Below, piece after piece: positions 1 to 7,819 of a stretch of 24,412 nucleotides of DNA. Every line of letters starts with the position of its first letter. The stretch's first letter is position 1. The notes beneath the pieces were generated by a model. That model did not search any database. It was not told the origin of the DNA and saw nothing but the letters and a program-made list of their open reading frames with translations. Source of the DNA: JABWBR01 sp036741235 (GTDB lineage: Bacteria; Bacteroidota; Bacteroidia; Chitinophagales; Saprospiraceae); the NCBI GenBank assembly GCA_036741235.1, contig DAINSQ010000069.1:1-24412 (forward strand), read 5' to 3'. The translations under genes and the position numbers were made by a program.

Positions 1-27
1 TCGACTCCGCTCAACGAGCGGCAAAGA

Positions 28-75
28 TCGCCCCCTCGCCCCCTCGCCAAGTCGCTCCCTCGCCAAATCGCCTCT
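28..75. repeat. Phased 8-bp array, consensus TCGCCNNN
   Basis: Six consecutive 8-bp units starting at 28, 36, 44, 52, 60 and 68: TCGCCCCC, TCGCCCCC, TCGCCAAG, TCGCTCCC, TCGCCAAA, TCGCCTCT. The first four or five bases are conserved and the last three vary. A 10-bp direct repeat, CAAAGATCGC, sits on both sides (22-31 and 90-99). A perfect 6-bp hairpin, CCGCTC-AAC-GAGCGG, lies at 7-21 beside the array. It is in the 3' flank of the minus-strand gene at 104-580, about 28 bases past its stop. The phasing is seen directly; any role is unknown. Confidence 0.8.
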
Positions 76-103
76 CCTGCACACCAGTACAAAGATCGCT
101 CTG

Positions 104-580
104 CTATCTTCGCCACTTCACCGGTTGCTTAGTTGGGCAATCCTCGCAAATACATTTGCCATTCTGCGTTATGCTAACTATAGTCAACTGCGGACAGCAA
201 TCCATAATTATTTCTTTTACAGTAAATTGCAGGGTGTCAAGCCGGTTGCCGGTTAGCAAATAGGCCGTAAACCGGTTTTTGTCAACCCATTGCAGTGCCG
301 CCGGTTCGCTGAACAATACGCGATAGACATCCGCTTTTTGCGGCACGGGCAAAATAGCCACCGGCTCGTCGGCGCCTGTATTGGATAATGCCACCCGGGG
401 CAATTCCGCCTGTCGTTTGCCGGGTTTCCATTCAAAGGTGAATGAAAACGGTTGTTCCCGCGCCGGCAGGCAGGGTGGGGGAGGGTCGCAGGGATTTTTG
501 GGCTGCCCGGTGTCGGTGACTTGGGCCGTGCAGCTGCCTATGGCTAATAGCATTACTGCTACAATGGATGTTATTCTCAT
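104..580 (-). CDS. Small Cys-rich lipoprotein, unknown function
   Basis: A 158-residue product starting MRITSIVAVMLLAIGSC. The frame stays open upstream to a GTG at 682, but that extension translates purine-rich repeat DNA, so the ATG at 580 is the likely start. The N-terminus is a short hydrophobic signal with a lipobox-like IGSC, suggesting a lipid-anchored envelope protein. The mature part has a CDPPPPC segment, a domain with alternating hydrophobic residues, and a Cys-rich tail (DCCPQL, KCICEDC) that could bind metal or form disulfides. I do not recognise the family. It lies downstream of the BNR-repeat gene on the same strand, separated by a repeat array, so co-transcription is uncertain. 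Confidence 0.7.
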   Translation of the reverse strand: MRITSIVAVMLLAIGSCTAQVTDTGQPKNPCDPPPPCLPAREQPFSFTFEWKPGKRQAELPRVALSNTGADEPVAILPVPQKADVYRVLFSEPAALQWVDKNRFTAYLLTGNRLDTLQFTVKEIIMDCCPQLTIVSITQNGKCICEDCPTKQPVKWRR

Positions 581-633
581 ATTTTGCCGGGTTTCACTAT
601 TTGAGTAAGAGAGGGTTTGGTATCCACTATCCC

Positions 634-690
634 CCCTCTCTCCCTCCCCCCCTCTCTCCCTCTCACACTCCCACACTCCCACATTTCCTA
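634..690 (-). repeat. Purine-rich 8-bp array starting at a stop codon
   Basis: Read on the minus strand from 690, the stop TAG of the BNR-repeat gene opens a 9-base unit TAGGAAATG. It is followed by six 8-base units: TGGGAGTG, TGGGAGTG, TGAGAGGG, AGAGAGGG, GGGGAGGG, AGAGAGGG. The DNA is almost purely purine on one strand. It fills most of the 107-base spacer to the next gene. No second hairpin arm is seen here, unlike the arrays at 14950, 15911 and 22423. Confidence 0.75.
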
Positions 691-3672
691 GTACTTCACC
701 ACCGCCTCATACCGTCGTTCTCCGTTGCAGATCAGCTCTAGGATATACGTGCCGCTGCTGAGTTGGCTCAGGTCGTAAGTGCGTTGGTGTTTGCCTTTGC
801 CCGTAAGCGAGCCGCTTTCCATATCGGTAATCTTTTTGCCTGTCATATCGTAAAGGGCGATAAAGACCTGGTCATCGGCGGCCAGTTCAAAATTGAGGCG
901 CAGCGGGCCGTTTGTCGGATTGGGGAAAACTTCCAGCTCCTTGCCTTTTTGCTGCTCGCCGAAGGGATTCCACTTGAATCCTGCGGCGGTAGCGCCAGGC
1001 AGCGTGCCGATGTAAAAGCCGGGCAAGCCGCGTTTGTTGGCCCATTGCGAACCGGGATCGGCGAGGCTTTCCACACAGGGCTCAATAGCGGCATGGAAGA
1101 CGGAGTTGTCGTCGCCGTCGCTGTGAAAACGATCCTGGAGCAGGACGAAGTCTTGCGCTTTGTAGTTGATTTCGGCGTCGTCGAAGATTTCGGCTGCGGA
1201 GTAGATGCAGTTTTCGGAGCTGTAAGTATTTGAGGGCGACTGTACGCCTGCAAATGTGGGACAATTCAGGCAGTCGCGGTTGCAGGCGCTAAACAGGTCG
1301 GAACACCAGATGCTCCGGCCGAAAGTGCCGGCGTAGATTTTGCCGGTGGCGTAGTTGATATCGAGTTCGCTGATAATGACATTGGGTAGCTCGTTGCTGA
1401 ACAAAATCCAGTCGGTCATGCTGTTGTCGCGGTAGTACACGCCTACGTCCATGCCCAGGTAAAGTCCGTCGTTGCTGCCGTTTTGGTATACGATGCAGTT
1501 GGCGGGGATATTGGGCAGCGTGCCGCTGATGTTGTTCCAGGTGGCGCCGCCGTCAGGCGAGAAAAACACCTTGTCACCGGGCTGGAAACCCTCGGTGGGG
1601 TCGGTGCGGTGCACGAAGCCGCCGAGGGTAATCCATACTCTGTCCTGGTTATTGGGATCTACAGTGATATAGGTGATGATATTATTGGCCACAGGCAGCG
1701 TACCGGTAATATTGTTCCAGTTGGTACCGCCGTTGGTAGTGCGAAACAAGCTGGCGCCGGGCATATTATCAACCGCTACATAGATCACATTGCTGTTGGA
1801 TGGAGCAAGTGTGATTTGAGAGCAGAGCCCGTTGCCGATCTGCCCGTTGGAGATGTCGGTCCAGGCGCCGCCGTGGTTGGTAGAGCGCAACACATCGGTA
1901 TAACCGGCGAGGATGGCGTCGTTGGGCGGATCGAACGCATGGGGCGTGAGCCAGGCGCCGGTATCGTTGGGCGAGACTTCTGTAAAAGCATTGGTGACGT
2001 AGTTGTGCCGCCAGATGCGTCCGTTTTGGGTGGCGCCGAAGACAAAATCGTCAGCTACGTCGATAGAGCATTCGAAGCCGTCGCCGCCTTCCCAATGTTC
2101 CAGATTGCTGAAGCCGCCGCCGCTATTTCTATATTGGTTGAGGCCATTGTCTTGTGTACCGCCCACCACATAATCAACGCCGCTGTCGCTGAAGACGCCG
2201 ATTCGGTAGTATTGGCTGATTTTAAGTCCCTGGGAGATATTCTGCCAGTCGCCGGCTTCATTGGTGGTGATCCAAATGCCGCCGTCAGTGCCGGAATACA
2301 GGGTATTGCCGATGTACTCCATGGCGTGCACGTCGGCGTGGTTGTAGTCGCCGGCGCCGGCTGAGGCTTCATTCCAGTGGGCGGTGATGGTCCAGGTTAG
2401 GCCGCCGTCGAGAGAGCGCCAGGAGTTGATGCCGCCTACGTGGACTTCGTTTTCGTCGGTAGGCGAGACGGCTATGCAGAGGTCGTAGCCTGCCTGCTGT
2501 CGGGTATCCGTACCGCCGGTAGAGCCGTCGAGGATATTGGGCGTCGTTGAACGGGTGTTGAAGCAGGCGCCGCTGTCAGTTGAGCGGAAGACGCCAGTGA
2601 AGGTGCCCGCCATAGCGTTGCCCATACCGTCGAGCAGGTTGCCTCCGGCCAGCACGTATACGAAATCTGGATCGGCGGGGGTAACGGCCAAGGCCATGCG
2701 TATGCCCGAGGGCGTGGGCGCGCAGCCCAGCGTGTTGTTGGGCGTCCAGTTGAGGCCGCCGTCAATTGATCTGAAAAAAGAATTTGGGCCTACTGCGTAC
2801 ATCGTATCGGGGGTTCCTGGGCGGAATTCGATATCGTAGATGCGGCCGCCGAGTTCTTGCGTCCAGGTAATGCCGGCGTCTTGCGTGCGGTAAATGCCAT
2901 CGGTGGTGGCTGCGAAGAGTATGTTGGCATTTTCGGGATGCATGACCAGTTTGTAGCCATACTCAAAATCGAGCGTGCCCCAGCTCAGCCCGGTTTGGTA
3001 CCAGGTGGCGCCGCCGTCGAGTGATTTGAGTACGCCGAGCGAAGGATTGTCGGTGCCGTCGCCGTCGCCGGTGAGGATGTAGATCGTTCGGGATCCCATT
3101 GGCGATGTCGGGTCGATAGCGATGCCTGAAATGCCGATATTGGGCAACCCGTCTGACAGCGGCGTCCAAAACGACGTATTGGGGCTTCCCGGATTCCATC
3201 CGCCGCTGCTGGTGGTGCGCCAAAGGCCGCCGGCAGGCGTGCCTGCATAAATGATGTTGGCGTCGGCGGGGTCGAGTACGATACAATTGACGCGCCCGAG
3301 GCCGCCGTTGTGGCCGCTGGAGATGACTTCATAGGCCTGGCCGCCGAGCGATTCCCATTCGCAATCGAAATTTAGATCGGGAGGTTGAACGTAGGCTGTT
3401 TGGTACCGGGTAAATTCATCCAGCAATCGCTTGGGGACATTCTGGAGGCGGCCGTTTTCATCGAGCCGCCGGGCGTTGAAGTATTCCCAGCGTTTGAATT
3501 GTTTATATCCTGAACCGCGCCCTTTGTCTTTGCCGGCGTAGTAGGTTTCCACTTCTTTTCTGATTTCCTGAAAAGACTTTTGGGCATTTTTTTCAATAAT
3601 AGCCCGGTAAGTCTGTGCATGGACAGAAGCGAAAGCCAGCAACAACAGGGCAATAATACCTGCTACTCTCAT
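688..3672 (-). CDS. Secreted BNR/sortilin-like repeat protein with T9SS type A sorting domain
   Basis: A 994-residue protein. It begins with a clear signal peptide (MRVAGIIALLLLAFASVHAQ) and ends with a T9SS type A sorting domain at about residues 914-994 (LEVFPNPTNGPLRLNFEL, then a YDMTGK turn and a closing VVKY). Between them lie many copies of the Asp-box/BNR signature SxDGGxTW, for example LDGGATWYQTG, SIDGGLNWTPN, SLDGGLTWTIT, TTNGGTNWNNI and SPDGGATWNNI, as in sortilin/VPS10-type and YCF48-like beta-propellers. I infer export to the cell surface or medium through T9SS and a propeller that binds glycan or protein. No catalytic residues of a sialidase are evident, so the glycosidase label sometimes attached to BNR proteins is not supported. 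The gene follows the tail-fibre-like gene by 41 bases and may share its transcript. Confidence 0.92.
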   Translation of the reverse strand: MRVAGIIALLLLAFASVHAQTYRAIIEKNAQKSFQEIRKEVETYYAGKDKGRGSGYKQFKRWEYFNARRLDENGRLQNVPKRLLDEFTRYQTAYVQPPDLNFDCEWESLGGQAYEVISSGHNGGLGRVNCIVLDPADANIIYAGTPAGGLWRTTSSGGWNPGSPNTSFWTPLSDGLPNIGISGIAIDPTSPMGSRTIYILTGDGDGTDNPSLGVLKSLDGGATWYQTGLSWGTLDFEYGYKLVMHPENANILFAATTDGIYRTQDAGITWTQELGGRIYDIEFRPGTPDTMYAVGPNSFFRSIDGGLNWTPNNTLGCAPTPSGIRMALAVTPADPDFVYVLAGGNLLDGMGNAMAGTFTGVFRSTDSGACFNTRSTTPNILDGSTGGTDTRQQAGYDLCIAVSPTDENEVHVGGINSWRSLDGGLTWTITAHWNEASAGAGDYNHADVHAMEYIGNTLYSGTDGGIWITTNEAGDWQNISQGLKISQYYRIGVFSDSGVDYVVGGTQDNGLNQYRNSGGGFSNLEHWEGGDGFECSIDVADDFVFGATQNGRIWRHNYVTNAFTEVSPNDTGAWLTPHAFDPPNDAILAGYTDVLRSTNHGGAWTDISNGQIGNGLCSQITLAPSNSNVIYVAVDNMPGASLFRTTNGGTNWNNITGTLPVANNIITYITVDPNNQDRVWITLGGFVHRTDPTEGFQPGDKVFFSPDGGATWNNISGTLPNIPANCIVYQNGSNDGLYLGMDVGVYYRDNSMTDWILFSNELPNVIISELDINYATGKIYAGTFGRSIWCSDLFSACNRDCLNCPTFAGVQSPSNTYSSENCIYSAAEIFDDAEINYKAQDFVLLQDRFHSDGDDNSVFHAAIEPCVESLADPGSQWANKRGLPGFYIGTLPGATAAGFKWNPFGEQQKGKELEVFPNPTNGPLRLNFELAADDQVFIALYDMTGKKITDMESGSLTGKGKHQRTYDLSQLSSGTYILELICNGERRYEAVVKY

Positions 3673-3713
3673 TTCATTCAGGTTTTGGTGAATGATTAAT
3701 AAATGGGCTTCGC

Positions 3714-4988
3714 TTATCGCTTTTCCAATTCGGCTACCTTCTCCTTGAGTTCGGCATTTTCAGCCTTCAGCGCTTTGACCTCTTTGTCCATTTGTATCAG
3801 GTAAAGGAATAGTTCTTCGATCTTTACCTGCTGATTAACGGCGTTTTCGGCCAGCTTGAGGCCTTCCTGTTCTACCTGCGCTGCCGAGGGCATGCCGGGC
3901 AGATGGCCTTTTTGTTCGATATGTTGGGCCACATCGTCCAGACTATTTAATTGGTAATTTTTATCAAAAACATAATCGGCCCAGCCGGTGCGCACCAGCA
4001 CTTCTTCGGTGAGGATACCGCCTTCTACAAATAGATGATATCCCGAGGTATTGACAACGCCCTGCATAAGCGGCGTATTATTGGTGCCGATGGTGACTTT
4101 GCCGTCGAAGTGGCCTGTGCCGGTGGCGTTGAAGTTGCCGCCAACGCGGGTATTGCCGAAAATGTCGAGGAAAAAGCCGGCGGTGGGTGTTGTAGTGCCG
4201 ATGCCCACCTGCGCGCCGTCGTCCCACAATTGGCTATTGCCCAGGGAGTGAGGGGCAGTGAATTTGGCAATACGGTTGGGATCGCCGTTGATATCTTCGC
4301 CGGTGAGCATTTTGTACCAGGGCATGGTCCAGGACGCATTACCGCCCGTTTCGCGGCGGGCGTAGATGCCGTCGTCGCCGAAAAACAGTTGGTGATCGTA
4401 GCTATCGCCGCCGGGCCCCATAGAGAGCAATCCGCCGTCGGTTGCACCAAGTCCGCCCGGAACGCCCAAGACAGCTCTTTGCTTAAGCTCGAAATACGCC
4501 TCGTCAAAATATGATATAGGAGGATCGTCGGTCAATTGGTTTTTATCAAAATGGATGCGCCCGTAAAAATCGCCGGTGGTATGGGTATTTCCCACGGTGT
4601 GCAGGTTGAATTGCGGTGTGAGGGTGCCGATGCCAACCAGGCCTTGCGAGGTAATGGCCATGCGGTTTTGCTGTTGCATTGCCCCTGTGCGGAATACAAG
4701 CGTAGCGGGCAGTTGAGTGGCGCTGGTGGGGCCTTCGAAAAGCGACTGGATAGAAACCCCTGTACGGAATGGCGAGCCGTTGACCGGTTTTGCTTTGAAA
4801 TAAATAGTACCCAGCGAATCGCCCACAGTAGAAATAGGCAGCACATTGCCGGGTGTTGAGTTGTAATATTTGAATAAAACAAATTCGGGGTTAGCGCCCG
4901 AGTTACCCTGTGCCATAGTGTGGTGGGTATAAAATGTCATAACTGCTGTCAATGCGCATATGGGCGCCAGGTGTATCAATTTTTTCAT
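3714..4988 (-). CDS. Exported tail-fibre-like surface protein with C-terminal coiled coil
   Basis: A 424-residue protein with signal peptide (MKKLIHLAPICALTAVMTFYTHHTMAQ region). The body has repeated VGIGTxTP turns (VGIGTLTPQ, VGIGTTTPT) and beta-rich segments typical of fibre-like Bacteroidota proteins. Near the end is the familiar stretch with WADYVFDKNYQLNSLDD and GHLPGMPSA, followed by a heptad-rich coiled coil to the C-terminus (KALKAENAELKEKVAELEK). In phage and bacterial fibres this region often resembles S74-type chaperone ends, but here it lacks an obvious autocleavage site and stops in the coiled coil. I infer a trimeric surface fibre. It is first in a run of three minus-strand exported-protein genes. 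The ATG at 4988 directly precedes the signal peptide. Confidence 0.85.
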   Translation of the reverse strand: MKKLIHLAPICALTAVMTFYTHHTMAQGNSGANPEFVLFKYYNSTPGNVLPISTVGDSLGTIYFKAKPVNGSPFRTGVSIQSLFEGPTSATQLPATLVFRTGAMQQQNRMAITSQGLVGIGTLTPQFNLHTVGNTHTTGDFYGRIHFDKNQLTDDPPISYFDEAYFELKQRAVLGVPGGLGATDGGLLSMGPGGDSYDHQLFFGDDGIYARRETGGNASWTMPWYKMLTGEDINGDPNRIAKFTAPHSLGNSQLWDDGAQVGIGTTTPTAGFFLDIFGNTRVGGNFNATGTGHFDGKVTIGTNNTPLMQGVVNTSGYHLFVEGGILTEEVLVRTGWADYVFDKNYQLNSLDDVAQHIEQKGHLPGMPSAAQVEQEGLKLAENAVNQQVKIEELFLYLIQMDKEVKALKAENAELKEKVAELEKR

Positions 4989-5049
4989 TCGATCAGGAAT
5001 TTTATGTTAAAAATTGGGCTAAAACTAGGCTTTTACACGGCTAAAAGCC

Positions 5050-5087
5050 GGAAATGCCTTGGAAACCTGTTGGAAATCTGCTGGAAA
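5050..5087. promoter_or_regulatory. Four GGAAA words phased at 11 bp
   Basis: GGAAA occurs at 5050, 5061, 5072 and 5083, exactly 11 bases apart. The last two sit in near-identical 11-mers (TGTTGGAAATC, TGCTGGAAATC). The block is in the spacer between the divergent genes at 4988 (minus) and 5152 (plus). Direct repeats on one helical face are typical of response-regulator sites such as OmpR/PhoB or LytTR types. This is a candidate operator; the binding protein is unknown. Confidence 0.45.
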
Positions 5088-5151
5088 TCAAAATTTTTTT
5101 GTAATTTGAACGGGATTAGTCGTATTAATGAACGACCCAAATCCATGAACG

Positions 5152-5499
5152 ATGAGTCATCCTGATTACCTCATCTTTGCCGATTTGTTGGCCAAGGTGC
5201 ACAGCAAGGCGTTTTGCGAAAAGCTTACCCCCCTCTACTACAGCAAAGCCGTCAGCCTTAGCGGGCTGATCTACGAAAGTACCGGAGAGTTGTTGAGTTA
5301 CAAGACACTGAGCGCGTATGTAAGAGCCGTATTGGAGGAAACGCCGCAGCGGATTAACCCCAGCATTGCAACGCTGGGCATCCTGGCGCATTATGTCAAC
5401 GAAGACGATAATTGCAGAATGAAGAACCGGCAGGAAATGGCATTGTATTGGTATGCCTACCGAGGATTAATGCTAAAAAAAATGATCGTTATTTTATGA
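5152..5499 (+). CDS. Hypothetical 115-residue protein
   Basis: A soluble, helix-rich protein with no signal peptide or membrane segment. Its core reads LSGLIYESTGELLSYKTL then SAYVRAVLEE and SIATLGILAHYV. The pattern of a small helical unit that selects a sub-helix (SYKTLSAYV) resembles DNA-binding-like N-terminal domains of Bacteroidota proteins, but I cannot name the family. An in-frame ATG at 5128 meets a stop after six codons, so 5152 is the first usable start. The reading frame ends just before a strong hairpin terminator, supporting a complete single-gene unit. The C-terminal tail runs through eight A residues (5475-5482), a possible slippage site. Confidence 0.6.
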   Translation: MSHPDYLIFADLLAKVHSKAFCEKLTPLYYSKAVSLSGLIYESTGELLSYKTLSAYVRAVLEETPQRINPSIATLGILAHYVNEDDNCRMKNRQEMALYWYAYRGLMLKKMIVIL

Positions 5500-5502
5500 A
5501 AG

Positions 5503-5549
5503 AAGAGCCATCCTTATCACGGCATCAAGGATGGCTCTTTGAATTTTTT
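5503..5549 (+). terminator. Rho-independent terminator
   Basis: A perfect 13-bp stem: AAGAGCCATCCTT (5503-5515) pairs with AAGGATGGCTCTT (5527-5539), with an 11-base loop and a T-tract at 5545-5549. It starts four bases after the stop of the plus-strand gene. The T-tract overlaps the stop codon of the opposing lipoprotein gene at 5548. Confidence 0.9.
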
Positions 5550-7161
5550 ATTCATCACACAAGGACTGGCCGTCCCCAATTACAACATACGTCTCGCAAT
5601 AATCAAAATTGCCTGCCGCATCTCGCACTACCAGGCCAATTTGTTGTACGCCCTCGTCTTCACAGGTAAAAACAGCGCTTGTTCGCTCGGGAGTCAACCA
5701 TTCGGCGGTCAGATTAGCCAGTGTTTGACCGGGGAGTTCTTTCACTTTGATAATATAATAGGTCAGGGGCAATGAGCAGTCATTAATCGTAGCTGCAAGA
5801 AAGTCAAATGGGGAAAGCTGTATAGCCGGCATCCACTGATTGTCGATTTCCTGGTAGGTTAGACTTGCCACCAGGCCATTGATACAGATCGGTACGGGTG
5901 ATTTGCAATCATTTAAGGTAAAGCTTACCTCGCTATAGTTTATATTCCCACAATTATCGCTCGCTTTTATCCTGAATTTATGGGCGCCTAGCGGTGCGTT
6001 TGGCATATTGATCACAAAGTTGCCCGAAGCATCCGGCGGGGTAAAGGTATAGCCGGTAGTTGACTGGTTATAGTTGTATAGATAAAGCACAACTTCTTCT
6101 AAAACTGATCCGCTGCATGTACTGCTAACGTTGAGTATTAGCTGCACCGGCCCCGTACAATTCGGTTCTGTCGGAGTAGGCACTTCATAGCTGCAGAAAT
6201 TGGTATTGCCGTTGCTGACTACAACCGGCTGGGTAGGAGGATCGCCCATGATACAGCGGCAGGAATAACCCAAAGATGGAGTAGCCGTGGCGGCTGCGGG
6301 TTGAATAAACTGGTTTTGGGCGCTAAACAGCAATCGCCAGTACAAGTTGACATTAAACGGCGTGCTGGTCCAATAAACGCCTGCTTCTCCCAATGCCTCT
6401 GAGTTGCCATTGTAATATACGCCGCCCAGAACAGCATCAAATCCACTGGCGCCGTTGCCTCCGTGGATGGGCGATATCAGGCTGGCATAGGCTGCTTCGG
6501 GGTCGGTTCCACCTGCCAGTGACAAACCGCCGTAATAATTGGTCATCGTTTGCCATTCCAGGTAGGTAGGCAGGCGCCAGCCTTCGGGGCAAGCCTGCAT
6601 GGCGGCGCTATGGGTGTATAACCTGCCATACACTTCGCCATTGGCGGGGTTATTATTGTACCACCACGAACCGGGTGTAGCGAAATTGAGGTTTTCGGCC
6701 ATCCAAATCTGGCAATCGGGTAAAAGCACCCATCGGTATGATTGGCCGTCGCGAGGATCAGTAAACATACCTTCCCCGTTGGCGGCGCCGATAATGCGGG
6801 TCAGCGCTGTTGACAGCAAAGCGTATTGTTCATCATTTATTACCCCATTGCGGTGCATGGCGTCAAATACGTTTAACATGCTGTGGATCAAATTTACAGC
6901 TACGGCGGTCTGCCCGGCGTTTATTTTATGTTCTATGGTATTGAGCCGGTTCAAAAAGCCGGTACCCGTAAATAGCCCGGCCCCCGACAGTTCGCTGATA
7001 ATGGCGGATGCCTGGTCTATAGCAGCGGCGGCATCGCAATTTATTCTTTGCTCAATAGGAGCTGATAAATCCGGGTTGTTGTCTAGTAGCTCATCCTTTT
7101 GACAGCCGTTGAAAAGTAACGCCAGCGCGCCTACTATTGTAACAAGTTGGAGCGTCTTCAT
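5548..7161 (-). CDS. FISUMP-domain lipoprotein
   Basis: A 537-residue protein. The N-terminal signal ends in a lipobox (ALLFNGC, Cys20), so it is probably lipid-anchored in the envelope. A helical stretch follows (about 40-125). Residues about 132-303 are a FISUMP domain (Fibrobacter succinogenes major paralogous domain): FTDPRDGQSYRWVLLPDCQ, WMAENLNF, the CPEGWRLPTYLEW motif, a YWTSTPFN segment, and a closing CRC. The rest (about 310-537) looks like Ig-like or HYR-like beta domains with paired cysteines. The role of FISUMP domains is not known; a surface adhesive or structural role is inference. No T9SS tail is present. The gene converges on the small plus-strand gene at 5152 and is divergent from guaD. 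Confidence 0.9.
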   Translation of the reverse strand: MKTLQLVTIVGALALLFNGCQKDELLDNNPDLSAPIEQRINCDAAAAIDQASAIISELSGAGLFTGTGFLNRLNTIEHKINAGQTAVAVNLIHSMLNVFDAMHRNGVINDEQYALLSTALTRIIGAANGEGMFTDPRDGQSYRWVLLPDCQIWMAENLNFATPGSWWYNNNPANGEVYGRLYTHSAAMQACPEGWRLPTYLEWQTMTNYYGGLSLAGGTDPEAAYASLISPIHGGNGASGFDAVLGGVYYNGNSEALGEAGVYWTSTPFNVNLYWRLLFSAQNQFIQPAAATATPSLGYSCRCIMGDPPTQPVVVSNGNTNFCSYEVPTPTEPNCTGPVQLILNVSSTCSGSVLEEVVLYLYNYNQSTTGYTFTPPDASGNFVINMPNAPLGAHKFRIKASDNCGNINYSEVSFTLNDCKSPVPICINGLVASLTYQEIDNQWMPAIQLSPFDFLAATINDCSLPLTYYIIKVKELPGQTLANLTAEWLTPERTSAVFTCEDEGVQQIGLVVRDAAGNFDYCETYVVIGDGQSLCDE

Positions 7162-7208
7162 GTAGCTTGTGTTTAGTGATAAGGAATAAGTTTTCTCATC
7201 ATAAAATT

Positions 7209-7251
7209 AGGGAGGAAAACAATTCAGGTAGCTGACATTGATCACCTCCCT
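7209..7251. other. Long-loop inverted repeat between divergent genes
   Basis: AGGGAGG (7209-7215) and CCTCCCT (7245-7251) form a perfect 7-bp inverted repeat with a 29-base spacer. It lies in the 154-base region between the lipoprotein start (7161) and guaD (7316). It could be an operator or simply chance. Confidence 0.25.
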
Positions 7252-7285
7252 GGATTTCTTGCGGTGCGCAATCGCCTGAAATTGC

Positions 7286-7294
7286 TACATTTGC
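7286..7294 (+). promoter_or_regulatory. Bacteroidota -7 box for guaD
   Basis: TACATTTGC matches the Bacteroidota sigma-ABfr -7 consensus TAnnTTTGC and lies 21 bases upstream of the guaD start. The nearest TTG for a -33 element (7259-7261) is 24 bases away, slightly longer than the usual spacing of about 19. Confidence 0.5.
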
Positions 7295-7315
7295 TCCGCT
7301 TCAAAATGACGAATT

Positions 7316-7792
7316 ATGCAGGATGACAAAGCTGATTTTATGCTCGGCGCCATTCAACTTGCCAGGGATGGCATGGTGCGCAATGAAGGCGGCCCTTTTG
7401 GCGCCCTGGTAATCAAAGACGGACAAATTATCGGGCGCGGTAATAACCAGGTAACTTCATCCAATGACCCGACGGCGCACGCCGAGATTGTAGCCATCCG
7501 CGATGCCTGCCGCCACCTGAAGTCTTTTCAGCTCGAGGGCTGTGTGCTTTTTACGTCGTGCGAGCCATGCCCCATGTGCCTGGGCGCCATTTATTGGGCG
7601 CGGCCGAGCCATGTATTTTACGCCTGTACCCGCGACGACGCCTCTCATGCCGGTTTTGACGATAGTTTTATTTATGAGGAAATTCAACTTCCGCTTTCCT
7701 CTCGAAAAATTCCTATGACGCAATTGCTGCGCGAAGAAGCCATACGGGTTTTTGAGGAATGGAAGCAGAAAGGAGACAGGGTGGAGTATTAG
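7316..7792 (+). CDS. guaD: Guanine deaminase (cytidine-deaminase fold)
   Basis: Hydrolyses guanine to xanthine and ammonia in purine salvage or catabolism; cytosolic. The 158-residue length fits the small Bacillus-type enzyme (156). The zinc site is complete: His55 and Glu57 in PTAHAEIVAIRDAC, and Cys85 and Cys88 in TSCEPCPMCLGAIYWAR. FDDSFIY (around Asp116) and the C-terminal Tyr158 match the residues that recognise guanine in the Bacillus enzyme, where the terminal Tyr reaches the partner active site. These argue for guanine deaminase rather than the tRNA adenosine deaminase TadA. An ATG at 7306 is out of frame with this gene and hits a stop at once, so 7316 is the start. It stands alone, with no other purine genes nearby, and converges on the thioredoxin gene 27 bases away. 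Confidence 0.95.
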   Translation: MQDDKADFMLGAIQLARDGMVRNEGGPFGALVIKDGQIIGRGNNQVTSSNDPTAHAEIVAIRDACRHLKSFQLEGCVLFTSCEPCPMCLGAIYWARPSHVFYACTRDDASHAGFDDSFIYEEIQLPLSSRKIPMTQLLREEAIRVFEEWKQKGDRVEY

Positions 7793-7819
7793 CCGACAAG
7801 TGTCAGCCGATGGTATTCC

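Noticed and set aside
1483..2364. Long plus-strand open frame of 293 codons inside the BNR-repeat gene
   Set aside because: It lies antisense to a gene with signal peptide, repeats and sorting domain. Its composition follows from the repeated Asp-box codons and it has no recognisable domain.
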